From the NCBI GenBank assembly GCA_021613335.1, contig JAJTWR010000332.1, positions 167,501 to 231,500 on the forward strand: DNA of 64,000 nucleotides. Reading direction: 5' to 3'. The position numbers and the translations under genes are program-made. Positions 49,731-62,024 of this stretch are shown piece by piece. The number at the start of each line of letters is the position of its first letter. Positions within the stretch are counted from its first letter, which is position 1. This stretch comes from Whitmania pigra. Its lineage: Eukaryota; Annelida; Clitellata; Hirudinida; Haemopidae. The notes beneath the pieces were generated by a model that was not told the DNA's origin, did not search any database, and saw nothing but the letters and a program-made list of their open reading frames with translations.

Positions 49731-52700
49731 GTTGTTGTTGTCATCACTGTTGTTATTATTATTATTATTATTATTATTGATAAGTTCATGTGGTTCATGT
49801 TGAAAAATTATGATGGAGTTTATGTTCAATAAAGAAAATGTATTTATTAAATGTTTATTTGTATTTATTATATATTTATATGAATCTGACATGGAATGCT
49901 AAAAGTTGTTTATTAGATGTCCAAATAAAAAAAACAGAATTTGTTTATGTTAATGAAATCCATCTTAGGCTTGCAACGTGCAGATAATATTTTATGAATG
50001 TCAGTGGCCACTTTTAATTACTATTTATTTTGTAATAAATTAATCATTAATTAATTGTGTTAATTTTCAGCGATTTGCTTCACAATGCCAACATTATTTG
50101 CACAACATGAATGACTTAATAAAAATGTGATTATTAATGGAATGTTCTCATTTAATTGCAAGTGACTTATTTTGATATTTCAGTATTTTATGTTAATAAG
50201 TTGAATTAAGTAGCTCAATTCATCCCAACAATTAATTTGATTTTTATGTTGACGAATTTGCATGTCATTTATTTTTTGTAGTGATGACAACATTATTTGA
50301 TTTACATTATATTGAAATATTTTGTTTCATCTTTTGATATCACTTTTCATTAAAGATACTGCAGCCAGGTTTTGGACAAAGAGATTGATGACAGGTGTGT
50401 GCATCTCCTGCAGGACCTGGTTAAATTTCAGGATCGAATGTACCACGTCGACCCTTCCAAAGTTGGTGACAATAATTTATTATTATTGGATTATGAAGAA
50501 TTTCTATTTTTAAAGTTGTTTCGATTATCCATTGTCAATTTAACTCGAGTATTTTTTAAATATTTAATTTGTTTAATTAAATGTTTAATTGGCAGTCCAG
50601 ATTTGATAATTTAGTGAATTAAGGTTTTTTAAGGTATTATTTTTTTAGATACCACTGATGGTGATTCCAATTCTAACTATTGGTACATACAAATAAAGAC
50701 TTTTAAGGCTATTTAGATTAAGCACCCAAGCTTCAACTTTCTAGTATTAACCGTGGTCTTAATTGGTATTAAAGTCACGACTTTTGAACTCTCAGGCCAA
50801 GCAAAAGAAAAGATTTGTGCTTGGGTTGAGAGAAGTAGCCAAACACTTAAAAATGGGGAAGCTGAAATGTGTTATAATCTCCCCCAATCTGGAGCAGACC
50901 CAGTCCAAAGGTGAACTTTTTAGACTGAATGTCCTTCGTGCATTTGTCTCGATGCTGTGCACGCTCAACAATGGAAGTCGAAATAAAGTTGTGTCATTGA
51001 ATGAAATGAACTTGTTTTGTTACCCACAGGAGGACTGGATGAGGCATTAAAATCGATCATAGAAACCTGCCAAGCTCAGGAGGTGCCCTTCATTTTTGCT
51101 TTGGGGAGAAGGGCACTTGGCAGGGCATGTGCCAAACTTGTACCTGTCAGTGTTGTCGGAATATTTAGCTACGAAGGTGTTGAGGTGATTGTAAATGGAT
51201 GAGTTGACTTCAAATCAGTTTATTCTTGTTTATTTCTTGCTGTTGCTCGATGTTACTCTGTCTTGACTGTTAATTTTGTATATTCGGATACTAATTACTT
51301 AATATCCTAATAATAACCTTGAGCATATTTGCTTAATATATATGCAGTGCCAGGGAGTTTTACATTCTTCCCTTTCTTATAGTAATAAGAAAAATATAAT
51401 AACATTATAGTATTTATTATTAATATTATTTGTATGATTCTTGTAATGAATTATTATCTAACATGGATTAATTTTTAATCAGGAAGACTTTGAGGCTCTC
51501 AAGAGCCTCACAGAGAAAGCCAGGTCTGCCTACTCGGAGATGGTGAACAACCTCAAGAAAGAAGCTGTCACGCAAGCATCCCCTACAGACAACAGCAACC
51601 TTGATGCTCAAGTTCTAGATTTGCCTGCAGATAAATGTGATCCCTCTTCCATAAAATCTTCATCCTCTGCCATTATTCCGGTCACTTCTTCCATACCATC
51701 TGGCCCTCCCCAAGGAGGCTTTGAGAAACTTTTTCCCCACTTGGGTCACTCGAGAACCCCTTCGGCTTGCAGTGCCATATCTTTCATTAGCAGCGTTCTT
51801 TCGGAGCCAATATCTGAAAACCTTCCTCAGTCGGAAGCGGAAATTGAAAATAAGAATTGCGAAATGGAGCAGAGTGTTGACAAGGATGTCATTGCAGAAT
51901 CAAGAGATAAGGAGGTGGAATCCAAATTGTCCCAGGTTGAATGTCATGGAGACAATTCTTCTCAGAAATTCATCCCTCCACAAAGCCTGCTGAATCTCAG
52001 AGGATTAACTGGAAATGATGCAGCATTAAACAAGGAAGGGATTGGATGTTCCTCCGCTTTGGGGAAAATGAATTCGGAAGTTTTGGAAAGGATGGCGTCG
52101 GAAGTCAAGCACCGAGGGTCTCTGCTGATTCTCACAAGCATCCACGAGAACTGTGAGCTGGAGCTTCCTGTAACTAAAATGCATAGTCTGATTGCAGGGG
52201 ATTCTTTGCATGCCATCACATCAGAGGCATTACCTACTCCGTACGTTGATGAAGAAGATTGTCACAAAAATTGGATGATGAGCAAAAGATTTTCAGATCG
52301 AACGAGGAAGTTTTCAGGTCTCGATTCCAATGATGGCAATGATGCAGATACAGAAGAAGATCTAAAGATTTCGGACATAATGCCTCACTCATCTCCAAAA
52401 CTTCCAGCTCCACGTGATGGAAGTTCTTCACGGGAATTTTCCTCTCTGGCTCAGCTTTCTGGAGCCGTAAAGTCTTGTCGGAGGCGCTCTAAAGAAGATA
52501 AATCCGACGACGACAAGACTATAATTCTTTCAAAATGTGATGAAGACACCTTAGTGTTTGCCTGTGAGAATCCTTACTTGGAGAGGCCTGCTTACAGAGT
52601 TGGATCCCACACTGGTGTTGCATCCGACCCGGTTGAAGTCCTTCTTGCCCAGTTTACGACTTCCAGTTTGAAGGGCTCGTCTTATCGAAGTCTTCACGAC

Positions 52701-52946
52701 AAAGCAACTGTACATGATTTACATGAAGGGAGCTCTGAAGTCTTAACGGACATTCGAGAACTTCCTTCTATTGCTGACATGACAAGCAAGGCAAGAAGGA
52801 TTGAAACCTGGCTCGACCAATCTCACCAAGCTCTTAAAAATGTCACTGAATTCTTGGAGGAGATGAATGAGGAAGATGATGATGATGATAAAGAGGATGT
52901 GTTAGATGAGGAATTTGACAACGATGATGAATGTTACAGAGAATGA
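45152..52946 (+). CDS. SECIS-binding protein 2 family (SECISBP2/SECISBP2L-like)
   Basis: Binds SECIS hairpins in selenoprotein mRNAs so that UGA is read as selenocysteine. Ten exons join in frame to about 1,365 aa: 45152-45366, 45850-45992, 46540-46790, 47001-47103, 47789-48751, 48864-49446, 50356-50461, 50796-50910, 51030-51184, 51483-52946. The N-terminal half is Gln/Asn/Ser-rich. The RNA-binding part (about aa 745-900) has RRFREYCSQVLDKEIDD, KFQDRMYHVDPSKAKQKKR, VLGLREVAKHLKMGKLK, VIISPN, QSKGGLDEAL, PFIFALGRRALGRA and VPVSVVGIFSYEG, the L7Ae/L30e fold. Exon 10 adds about 490 C-terminal residues, including acidic clusters. That extra length fits the SECISBP2L branch better than short SBP2, but I cannot separate the two by eye. 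The first four exons rest on splice phase rather than homology. Confidence 0.9.
46843..47016. repeat. 90-bp in-frame tandem duplication carrying a splice acceptor
   Basis: Copy 1 is 46843-46932 and copy 2 is 46933-47016, differing at very few bases. Each has AATTTCCAG followed by TTTATCCAATTG, so exon 4 could begin at 46911 or 47001. Both choices stay in frame. Confidence 0.9.
47133..47477. repeat. 69-bp tandem repeat, 5 copies, in intron 4 of the SECIS-binding gene
   Basis: Five units built of TTTCCAATTAAAATATTA, ATATTAAATGTTTTTATCG and AAGATATTACTATAATAAA-type pieces. The last copy is the most diverged. Confidence 0.93.
49612..49790. repeat. (ATT)n / (GTT)n microsatellite in intron 6 of the SECIS-binding gene
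   Basis: ATT core with GTT ends. Confidence 0.93.
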
Positions 52947-55088
52947 TTTGCTGTGCAGTTTATTTGATGGGGATAATAAGTAGTTATTTGCCTGCGTAAT
53001 ATTTTGTTGGGTTGGTGAATCAGAATATTTTGTAAATTGTACAGATGCATTTGGGGCATGTCGTGGTTGGTTTGTTAAATTTTACTCAAACAGGCATGTC
53101 GCCATCATCGTCACCACCACCATCATTATCATCATTTGCTTCTACTTTTAAACTCAGCCTTACAAATAGTGACTAATCTTTCTGATATAAATGATTTTGA
53201 TATGTTTATTTATTAGTATGTTATTTCGAGTTTGCTCGTCGATCCACGTTTAAATATCGCTTGACAGATGATAGATATCATGAGTACCAGATGACTATGA
53301 CCATAACTGTGATGTCATCAATTGTTTTCAGTTTTTGAGGTCAGAATTTAATGGCTCACAATGCTTCCTGAACGTTTTAAAAGTAAATCATTTTTGAATT
53401 TCTCCTTCTTCGTCACTAAATTGTTGTCTTCTAACTTTGATTAATTTATAGAATCAGTGACTTCAAAATGTAAAAATTGTTCAAGTTCTCAAATATCCAG
53501 CAAGGAATTGTTGTGATTGTTCGGACTGAAATAGATAATTTCTGAATTGTGCATTTTAATGTTTAAACCAATGGTGCACGATCAGACAATACTGCTTAGT
53601 TCGAAACATTTTAAAAGTTCTCAAATTGTTTTACATGGTTTAACAAATTGTTTCAGAACACATACATCCTGCTGGTTAAATTAATAATTGGTTAAATTTT
53701 AACAAATTTGTATTTTCAAAGATTGCTTTCATTTTTTTTTTCGTGTTCTAAAAATTTAAGGTTTAGGTTCGGATTTTATTCTTTTAAAAAATGTATCTTT
53801 GAAGCAACGAGAAGATTGTAATGTTGAAGATCCCGACATATTAATTTATTTATTATTGTTTACCATAGCGGGTAAATCTCGCATGATCACGCAATAAAAA
53901 ATTTGAAAAGCAGAGCAATGCAACAAAACTACAAATTTAAATGTCCTAAGTTCTTTCAGCATAAAAATTAAAAGATTGAATATGTTCTCGACCTTCAGCG
54001 CTTATTGCCGAGTTTTTGCCGTTTTTTATGTTTAGATATTTGTAATAATTATTTGTTACATATTATTTATTAATGCTGCAAACGCGAGAGTCGTCTGGCC
54101 ATCGGTCGGGACAACTTAGTCACGTGACTAATGTCTCATCCTGGGGGGTGAGTCGCTATTTATGCCATAACCTCTTGTCATGGTGATGACGATGCCTTGC
54201 TCTCAATGGCTGACAGGCAATGCAGTACATTATCTAACTTTATAACCAAATCAATAGTGTTGAGGGGGCGCCGATATTTATTATTATTATCTATATCAAT
54301 TAATTTGTTACCAATGCTAATACAAATGCTATTAATATCAAAAAATGTTTGCAAGAAGTCGGATCAAAGCCCACAGTGCACTGCAGTGTACATAGCACTT
54401 ATTGACAAAATGCCTAATTATTTTAAAAGCTAGGGTAAATTACTGTTGGCCATCTAAAAGAATGTTCAAATTTGGAATAAAATATCTGCTATTCAATACT
54501 TTTGAAAAAAGTGAAATTACGATAAATTCTCACCTTTTCGTCGACCACCACCGACAACTTTACTTGCAGATGGCATGTTTAATGTTTACCAAAAAATGAA
54601 AATCTATGGACAACTAAGACCATATTTCAATTATTTGTTATGTACACTACAGTAACCAAAGGGTTTCTATCACTACAATTGATTGTATTATCCGCAAAAG
54701 CTTTATGACCTTATGTACACTACAGTGCACGCAGGGTCTGAGGAGGTTAACATCAACATTATTTTTTTTAAATTTTAAATACCGTTGAATTTAAAATATT
54801 GAACCCACATATAACAATATAACGATATAACAATATAACAATGAAGTTAACTTTATGAAGTCATTCAAACTCTAAATTAAAAAAGTGGCTGGAAAATTCA
54901 TGTAAGGCTCAATTTTTCAAGCATACCATTTCTATGAATTTATTGGTGCATTTAGGTATTTACTTATCGATATTTCTAAACTTTATTTCCTGAAACGTGA
55001 ACCTCAAAGTGTTTACTTCCAAGAACAGGCGGGTTATTTAAAGGGAGTTCTGATAAGGCCTTTGCGAAGTTTTTTGGAATACACGACA
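52947..55088. other. 3' flank and intergenic region
   Basis: AT-rich. It contains a 14-bp palindrome TAGTCACGTGACTA near 54117, and related TATGTACACTACAGT words at 54639 and 54712 that are inverted with respect to 54377-54394. No gene supported. Confidence 0.5.
54377..54729. repeat. Inverted repeats TATGTACACTRCAGTGCA, about 350 bp apart
   Basis: The word at 54377-54394 is the reverse complement of 54712-54729 with one mismatch. A third partial copy is at 54639-54653. This could be a small inverted-repeat element. Confidence 0.5.
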
Positions 55089-58000
55089 ATGGCAAACGTT
55101 GAAAAAGTTATTATTTTTCATTTTATACATTTACGCATTATATTTGTTTGCAATATAACTCATTCTTCGCATTAGTAAACCGCGTTATATTACGTTTAAA
55201 TGTTTAAATGGCGTTCTTTAAGTGGAGAGGCTTGCGCCTTATTTTGATACAATAGGTGTCATGATTTTGCAGCTGTTTAATCGATTGCACGCTGTTTCTC
55301 TATTTGTTCTTGCAGTACTAATTCACATTTGTGAAAATCTAATTAAAAATATTAATGACTATTAGGTTAACATTGTTTAATTCACATGGATTAAGATATT
55401 TTGTTTCGGCATTGCCTCACAAATACAAACCATACTGATAATTAAGACATTAAATATTATTAATATTTTACTGTAACATTCAAAGTTATAAAATGCATTG
55501 TTTCATATTTAAATATGACGTAACATAATATAGTTAATGCAACTAGACTTGACACATTTTATTTATTAACAATTGCTTGAGTTTAGATAACCAAGAAAAT
55601 CAGGAAGGAAGTGGCTGATGGTAGACTCGTCGTCTCTGTTGTTGTGCCGAAGCCATACTTGGCCCTGGTAGGGACTGATGTCATCATGTCGAACGTCGAG
55701 GCTCAATTCGATTCCAAGTACATTGTATTTGATTTGGTTTTTAAGTTCGTGATTGCTTCTGGAATTTTTACCTTAATATAATTGGTTATAATTATAACAT
55801 TATATCTTTGTAATTGTTATATAATAATTATTATTGATATTAACAGCCTAGAAACTATGTAATTACAATAATATTTATTAACAATTGCAGAGTTATATCA
55901 GCCACTGAACCACACGAATCGACTACCATTCTCAACCTGAATAACTTTCCATTGCACAAAGAGGGTCTCGTGGTCATCATCTCGACGGGCAAATCCATTG
56001 GTAACGTCCAAGAGTGAGTGGACATTTTAGTCCTACAAGATTTCCTATCTCTATGGCTTTTTATGGCTTTACTCAGTTTTAGTTAACAATTTAGTTTGCT
56101 TGAGCCAATATGAAAGTTTTTGACTGATTGAAAAAAATTGTTAAATTGCAAGGAATATCGACAATTTCAAGTTGGAAGTTGATCCAATACCATCTGCAAA
56201 GTCTCCTGAAACAGTGCTTATACCGGGTAAGATTCCGATGATGATGATGATGACGACGATGATGATGATGATGATGATGATGATGACGATGATGGCAATG
56301 ATGACGACGATGACAATCGACGACGATGATGACGACGACGACGACGATTGGTCAAGTAATCGTGAATGTTTTTTATATACTGACGCCAAAAAAAACTATG
56401 TACAGCAGGGGTCTCAAACTCAAATTGATGACTTCTAAAGTTCCTCGAGGGCCGCATAGCCAGAACTTGTTTAAAATGATAAAAAGTCAATAAACAAGAC
56501 AACGTAATAAGAACGTAGTGCTTTACAAACTTTCTAAAATCCATTTATTACAAATGTAATGTAGTCAATTAAAAAGTTAAAGGAGAAGTCTGATGATTTT
56601 CCAGAGCTGAGCAAAAAGAATTGGCTGTGTGACTTTGCGTTTGCTGTTGACATTTTTTCTCACATGAATGAGCTTAACGTTAAGCTACAGGGAAAAGACC
56701 TGTATGTGCACGACATGTATAGTAATGTAAATGCCTTCAAAGCCAAGTTGACCTTTTTTTCTAGGCAAATTTCAAAAAAAATCTTCTCTCATTTTCCCAC
56801 ACTAGCCACACAGGAAAAGACCATCCAAAATGTGAATAAATATAGCAAATCACTGAATGACCTGCATGAAGAATTCTGCCGTCGGTTTGCAGATTTTGAA
56901 AAAAATTGAAAAGTCACTTCAGCTGGTGGCCTGTCCCTTGTCACAAGACCCAGAAACAGCCCCACGAGAAGTGCAATTGGAACTAATCGATCGTCAATCT
57001 GATGCAATCTTAAAGGAGAATTTCCACTCTCTTCCATTAAAAGAGTTCTATGCCTCACTTAAAGATGACTGTTTTCCATACCTCCTGGGATGGCACAGAA
57101 GATTTTGGCCTTGTTTGGTTCAACCTACATGTGTGAACAGACGTTCAGCGTCATGAAGATCAATAAATCCCGTCACAGATACCAGTTAACTGACCAACAC
57201 CTCAGATCTATTCTGCGAATTGGTACAACAAAGCTAACGCCTGACTTTGATTCCTTAATGAAAGGGAGACCAACAAAATCCCACTAAAATTGAAGATACT
57301 ATTTTATTAAAGAAATACATTGCATAAAAGTTTTGTAAAATAACTCCTTTTATGCTTTTCTACCTTAAATTAATCTAAACATTTAATGTTACAAATGTAA
57401 ATTTAATTTATATTAATTCACACATACACACCGTCCATCTACTGTTGGTCCGGCCCCCGGGTCCAATATATGAACCCAGTGCGGCCCTCGAGTCAAAAAG
57501 TTTGCCCACCCTTGTTTTTGGCATATCTGTATTTGGTTAACTTAGGTTTCAGTCACTTTCTGTACTGACTGCTGACCTGGCAGCGTTTGGCGTCAACAAG
57601 AGCATCAATATTAGGCTTGATTTTGTGAGAAGAAACCAATCTCAGTGTTGCTTGCAAATGTTCGTTAGTGAGCTGTGACCTCAGTACAGACTTGTTAACT
57701 TTCATGGATGAGAAAAATTGTTCACATGCATATGTACTGCCAAACATTGCAAGAATCCTTGCAGTAGCAGAGAGTAACCTTAGAAATCTTTCTCGTGACT
57801 CTCGAAGGACTACGAATAAATAAGTAGGTAAGATTTTCTCCTGGTTAAGATGGGGCTTTTGCAAAAGTTCAAACACCGGCAATAGAAAAATTGAAAAATG
57901 TAATGTAAATTTTTATTAATATGTATTCGTCGCGGGCCGCATGAAATGCCTTTGCGGGCCGCATGCGGCCCGCGGGCCGCGTGTTTGAGACCCCTGATGT

Positions 58001-58336
58001 ACAGGAACCCAAGAAAAGTTGGTTGCAGCTGGTGTTTGCATCGACGGATCAACCATTGACAAGATGGTCTGTTTTCAATAATAATAAAGTAGTAGTAGTA
58101 AGATAAATGTTTATAAATAAACATTTTAAAAATAATTATTTATCAAATAATGTAATCATTTATTCAAATAGTGTAAATGAATAAATAAATAATTAAATTC
58201 TTTTAAAATAACTTCTCAGGTGAAGATGCATGTGAATTATAGGGTTCCTTTGAAATACCTGGCAGCTTTCGTGGACCACGAAGAAGGTGGAAGATTCGGG
58301 CACGTCCACATTCCTGCCCCTCCAAGAGCAGAGTGA
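55089..58336 (+). CDS. Unrecognised multi-exon gene interrupted by a hAT element
   Basis: Five consecutive exons share compatible phases and consensus splice sites: 55587-55717, 55891-56013, 56153-56226, 58005-58066, 58220-58336. A tentative first exon, 55089-55106 (MANVEK), has a weak GTTATT donor. The product would be about 175 aa. Visible pieces include KKIRKEVADGRLVVSVVVP, YLALVGTDVIMSNVEAQFD, LNLNNFPLHKEGLVVIIST, LVAAGVCIDGSTIDKM and VPLKYLAAFVDHEEGGRF. The alternating hydrophobic pattern suggests a beta-rich fold, but I do not recognise the family. The third intron is enlarged by a GAT repeat and by a hAT transposon that abuts exon 58005-58066. A later donor at GCAGA/GTGAAC near 58331 would allow more exons. 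Confidence 0.5.
56236..56346. repeat. GAT/GAC triplet tract in intron
   Basis: GAT runs with GAC blocks just after the donor at 56226. Confidence 0.85.
56664..57287 (+). pseudogene. Broken hAT transposase C-terminal part
   Basis: Two or three frame changes near 56890-57100 separate fragments. The last (57090-57287) has ALFGSTYMCEQTFSVMKINK and QLTDQHLRSILRI, the hAT C-terminal dimerisation region seen in transposases related to GTF2IRD2-type sequences. No intact frame remains. Confidence 0.8.
57553..57882 (-). pseudogene. Second hAT transposase C-terminal fragment, opposite strand
   Basis: Reads MFGSTYACEQFFSSMKVNKS and QLTNEHLQATLRLVSS, again the hAT dimerisation region. It differs clearly from the plus-strand fragment, so the two come from different elements. 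Confidence 0.8.
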
Positions 58337-58954
58337 ACTTTAAGAACGAAACTCGATGTAACTGTGTGAAATTTGAAATGTCATGAAATTTGTTCTGCTT
58401 GGTTTCAAAGAGGTTGTTTACTTCAAACGCTGTCGTTTTCTTCACGTTGTGTCTTTAACAGACATTTGTCGTTTTGTTTACTCACGTGTCCCCTCGTTCA
58501 CTTAGTTCACTTAGTTTTTCCATCAATAATTTGGGTTTACACTAGTTCAAGTCATTTGGCATTGATGAATATCTGTGACTTACCTGCTTGTTTGATGGAC
58601 GTGCTGGAGTTTCTAACTATGAAAATTCTATTCTTTGAAAATTGTAGATGGTCACTCCGATGAAGGATGAGTGACAGGAGGATGTGTTTATAGTTTAAAA
58701 TCAAAGTATAAAGACTGGCACAATGCATAAACATGATTAAACAAATTTTTCCCGGCTTTTTCCTACCGTCAATTTCCGAGCCATTGCTGAACTAACTATA
58801 GGCGAACAGGGTGGATAAATGGTTGAAATATGTTCAAGCTCGAGCAGTAGCGGCTTTGCTAAAATTTGCAAGTGACTCGCAAACCTTATTTTCAATGCTG
58901 GCTCGAGCTGTCACATCAAATTTATTGAATTAATGGTACGTAATAGAACTAAAC

Positions 58955-59121
58955 TATTTATTTAAAATTTAATTGCTTTCATAATTAATAATATCGATTT
59001 ATTTAAAATTTAATTGCTTTCAAAATTAATAATATCGATTTATTTAAAATTTAATTGCTTTCAAAATTAATAATATCGATTTATTTAAAATTTAATTGCT
59101 TTCAAAATTAATAATATCGAT
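58955..59121. repeat. 41-bp AT-rich tandem repeat, 4 copies
   Basis: Units containing GATTTATTTAAAATTTAA, TTGCTTTCAAAATTAATAA and TATC lie just upstream of the next start codon. Confidence 0.93.
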
Positions 59122-59143
59122 TTAAAGTCATTGGAAGCAATAA

Positions 59144-62024
59144 ATGGCTTCGGCTTTTTATGAATACCACTTAATAAATTATTTAACAGCTAATTATAAA
59201 GCATATCTTAAGGATTTCAAGGATATTTTGAAGATAATGGCTGCAAACAAAATTAAAAGCATGCAAGATAGCTTATTAGAGCATATTGTCATAAATTTTA
59301 ACAAAGTATTTTATGACAAAGTAAAAGGTTAGTTTTACAAGAATTACCTCATAACTGCACGGAAACATAACAACATCACAGATGGTTCTCAGAAGAAGCT
59401 CTACTGCTTTAAAAAGTTTTTTAATATGCAATTACGTAATTACGTATTTCCTTCCTATTGTAATTCAACTGACAATCAGTCGATATCAACCTTTGAATGC
59501 ATTTTCTGGTGACCATAAAAGGCTCACCTTTGACAACGATTTTGCAGGCATTTGTTAATGTAACAAATGGTTATTGAATTTTAAAATAAACAAATACTAG
59601 TTGTATTTTATGTTAAATTTAACGCAAATTAGTGAATAATTTTTGGTTATTATCATGTTATTAATAGAAATATATGTGCATAAATATAATATTAAAAATG
59701 TATGTGGCATCCATTTTTGCAGAAGTTTCAACATCAAGAAAAAAGTTACTTCCTCCTGGTTTATTTGAAAGAATTCTTCACAAAAGAACAGAATTAATGT
59801 GGTACATCAGTCAAGATTGTTTAAGCCATCTGTTCCCCTACAGAGACATTCTCGACTGGAAAAGCATAAATTTACTTGTTCCTACACTGCACAAAATTTG
59901 GTCTGAGTGCGTCTTTGCTCAGATGAACCAAGTGACCTACCCCATGAAATGTCTTTCCGTTTACTTGTGTGGAATTTCCGACAACAACATGAGGGAATTG
60001 TGTGAGATGGGGCGGACAATTGAAAGTTTGGAGCTTCAATACAATACTAGTGACAGCACTAATGAAACGTTAGTATCACACCTTTTAAAACAAATTTTAA
60101 AAACATAAAACATAATCTTTAAACTTATTTTACATTTACTTGTATTTTGTATCAATTGCTTATTTTAGACTGAAAAATGTTATGTATTTTATCTTGGAAA
60201 TTTTAGAATTTCAAAATACCTCTCAAATGCTCAATTTCCAAAGCTCAGAAAATTGAGTTTAGAAGCTTCTTCCAAAGAACTATTAAAGATAGATTTTGCA
60301 CAATTTTCTAACACACTTGAAGAATTAATCTTGAAGAATCAAGACATTTCTGACATTACATCTCTGTCAAGCCTCACAAAACTACGAGTTTTGTCTCTTA
60401 CAAAAGTTTGGGCAGATTACAATGGTCACTTCCTTGAAATTCTACGTTCATTGAAGCAATTGAGGTACATATTAAATATTAATTAATTGTAACTTAATTA
60501 ACACGTGAAGCAATAATTCCAGAACATTAGCCCTTAAAGATTCGTCACAAATAGGAAGCATTCATTCTAGTTTGCTTCTACAACTGTCCAAGATGCCTAA
60601 TCTAGAAAATTTCGATATGTCCGGATTCGAGGTTTGCATGACGTGAGTGATTGATTTAAATTATTTCTTTGGAACTTATTTTAAGTGCGGGTTTCTTGGA
60701 GGCAAAAACACATGGCAGAACTTATGAAATGCAAGAATTGGAAAAGATTTGGGGCAATTCGTCTTGACCAACCTTGGAAAACTTATGACGAAGTGGTCCA
60801 ATTAAATCCATTTATTGACGAGGTTAGATATTCATACAAACACTTTATACGGCATTTTTGATGCCTTCATCTCAAATTTATCAACTCAAATCACTTTGAG
60901 GCTTGGATCATTTTCTGCTTCATTATTAGATCTTTGACCTGAATGGAGAATCGATGCTTCCTACTTGTGAGGCATACATTAGAGAACTCAATTATCATGT
61001 CGATTTGATAGAGATCCTTTCTCAGATTCCCCTCGAGCAAACGTCAAGAATTGAAAATGTAGGAAAATAGAACTTATTGCCATGAGTTTTTTTAATGAAC
61101 TTTTGAGGCAACGAAACTGTGTTAAACAATTTATTAACTCAAAATCTGTAATTAGTGTAATCATTTGACTTAATTTTTTACTCTGTTTCAAATTATTCAA
61201 GGTCTTATTGAAAATATTTGCAAGAAATCCAATTCGTTTTCAGTATGTTAAGAATTTATTTCTCTAAGTCAAAATAAACAAAACAAAATCATCCAAACAT
61301 TACATTTTACAGAGCATTACTCCTTCATGTTAAATCAGGTCGCTGTACGCAAAATTTTCTAGAGTAAGAAACACTATCAATTTATCAAGCAATTTTCAAT
61401 ATAATCCTTAAAATGAGTTCGTAACCGGATTTAATAACTTTGACTATTGCAACTATTATTTTGTTTAGAAAATTATTTAATATAATGTCCACTTGCTGCA
61501 ATATCGATAAACCTACGGCCAACATAAAGGTAAGGGTGTTTCAGTAAAAATAGTTCGAAAAAGATGTTTAACTAACGATTGGCAATTTGCGTTTTAGAAT
61601 ACCTACGGAGGCCATAGATACTTTATCAGATTCGTAAGAAACCCTCTATTACAAATTATAAAAGTAAAATGTACCTAAAAAGCTCACAAATAATTTTTTT
61701 AGATCTTACATCCCCCTATGGCAAGGCTCTTGTGGGATATTGTCAGAAAAGACCTCAACAAAAGCCTAGTCAAACAGTTACTATACTTTATCCTCATCAT
61801 TGCACATGAACATTTAAGCACTTACGTGGCAACACTGGGTTTGGAAGATGTAGGCTGATTTGATTGAGATCATGATTTACTGCCACATAATTTTGTTTCT
61901 TTACTGTTTTGGTAAATCTCTATTAACTTCACAGGTTTACACTAAAGTTTTAAAAAATAATTTGATTGAGGAAGAAGATTTAGTCGCAATGAGAAGACTT
62001 GTGAAACACATTGCGAACTTATAA
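59144..62024 (+). CDS. ZYG11-family leucine-rich-repeat protein (divergent)
   Basis: ZYG11/ZER1 proteins are substrate receptors of CUL2 ubiquitin ligases that recognise N-terminal glycine degrons. Twelve exons join to 527 aa: 59144-59327, 59723-60068, 60207-60464, 60523-60642, 60702-60822, 60930-61058, 61202-61242, 61313-61363, 61469-61529, 61598-61633, 61703-61849, 61935-62024. Leucine-rich repeats span about aa 130-310 (LEELILKNQDISDITSLSSL, LKQLRTLALKD, MPNLENFDMSG). They are followed by an armadillo-like part that resembles ZYG11 after the LRRs (EAYIRELNYHVDLIEILSQI, VLLKIFARNP). ZYG11 proteins are usually over 700 aa, so the armadillo part looks shortened. AATAAA lies at 62070. Family call from memory, exons 7-10 least certain. 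Confidence 0.7.

Larger units (their letters stand above)
56406..57996. mobile_element. hAT-family DNA transposon (1.59 kb, inactive)
   Basis: Perfect 14-bp terminal inverted repeats, CAGGGGTCTCAAAC at 56406-56419 and GTTTGAGACCCCTG at 57983-57996. They are flanked by the 8-bp target duplication ATGTACAG (56398-56405 and 57997-58004), which fits the hAT nTnnnnAn pattern. GGCCGC-rich subterminal ends are typical of this group. The inside holds broken transposase pieces on both strands and a second hAT-like end (GGGTGGGCAAACTTTTTGAC on the reverse strand near 57495-57515), so it is composite. Confidence 0.9.
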
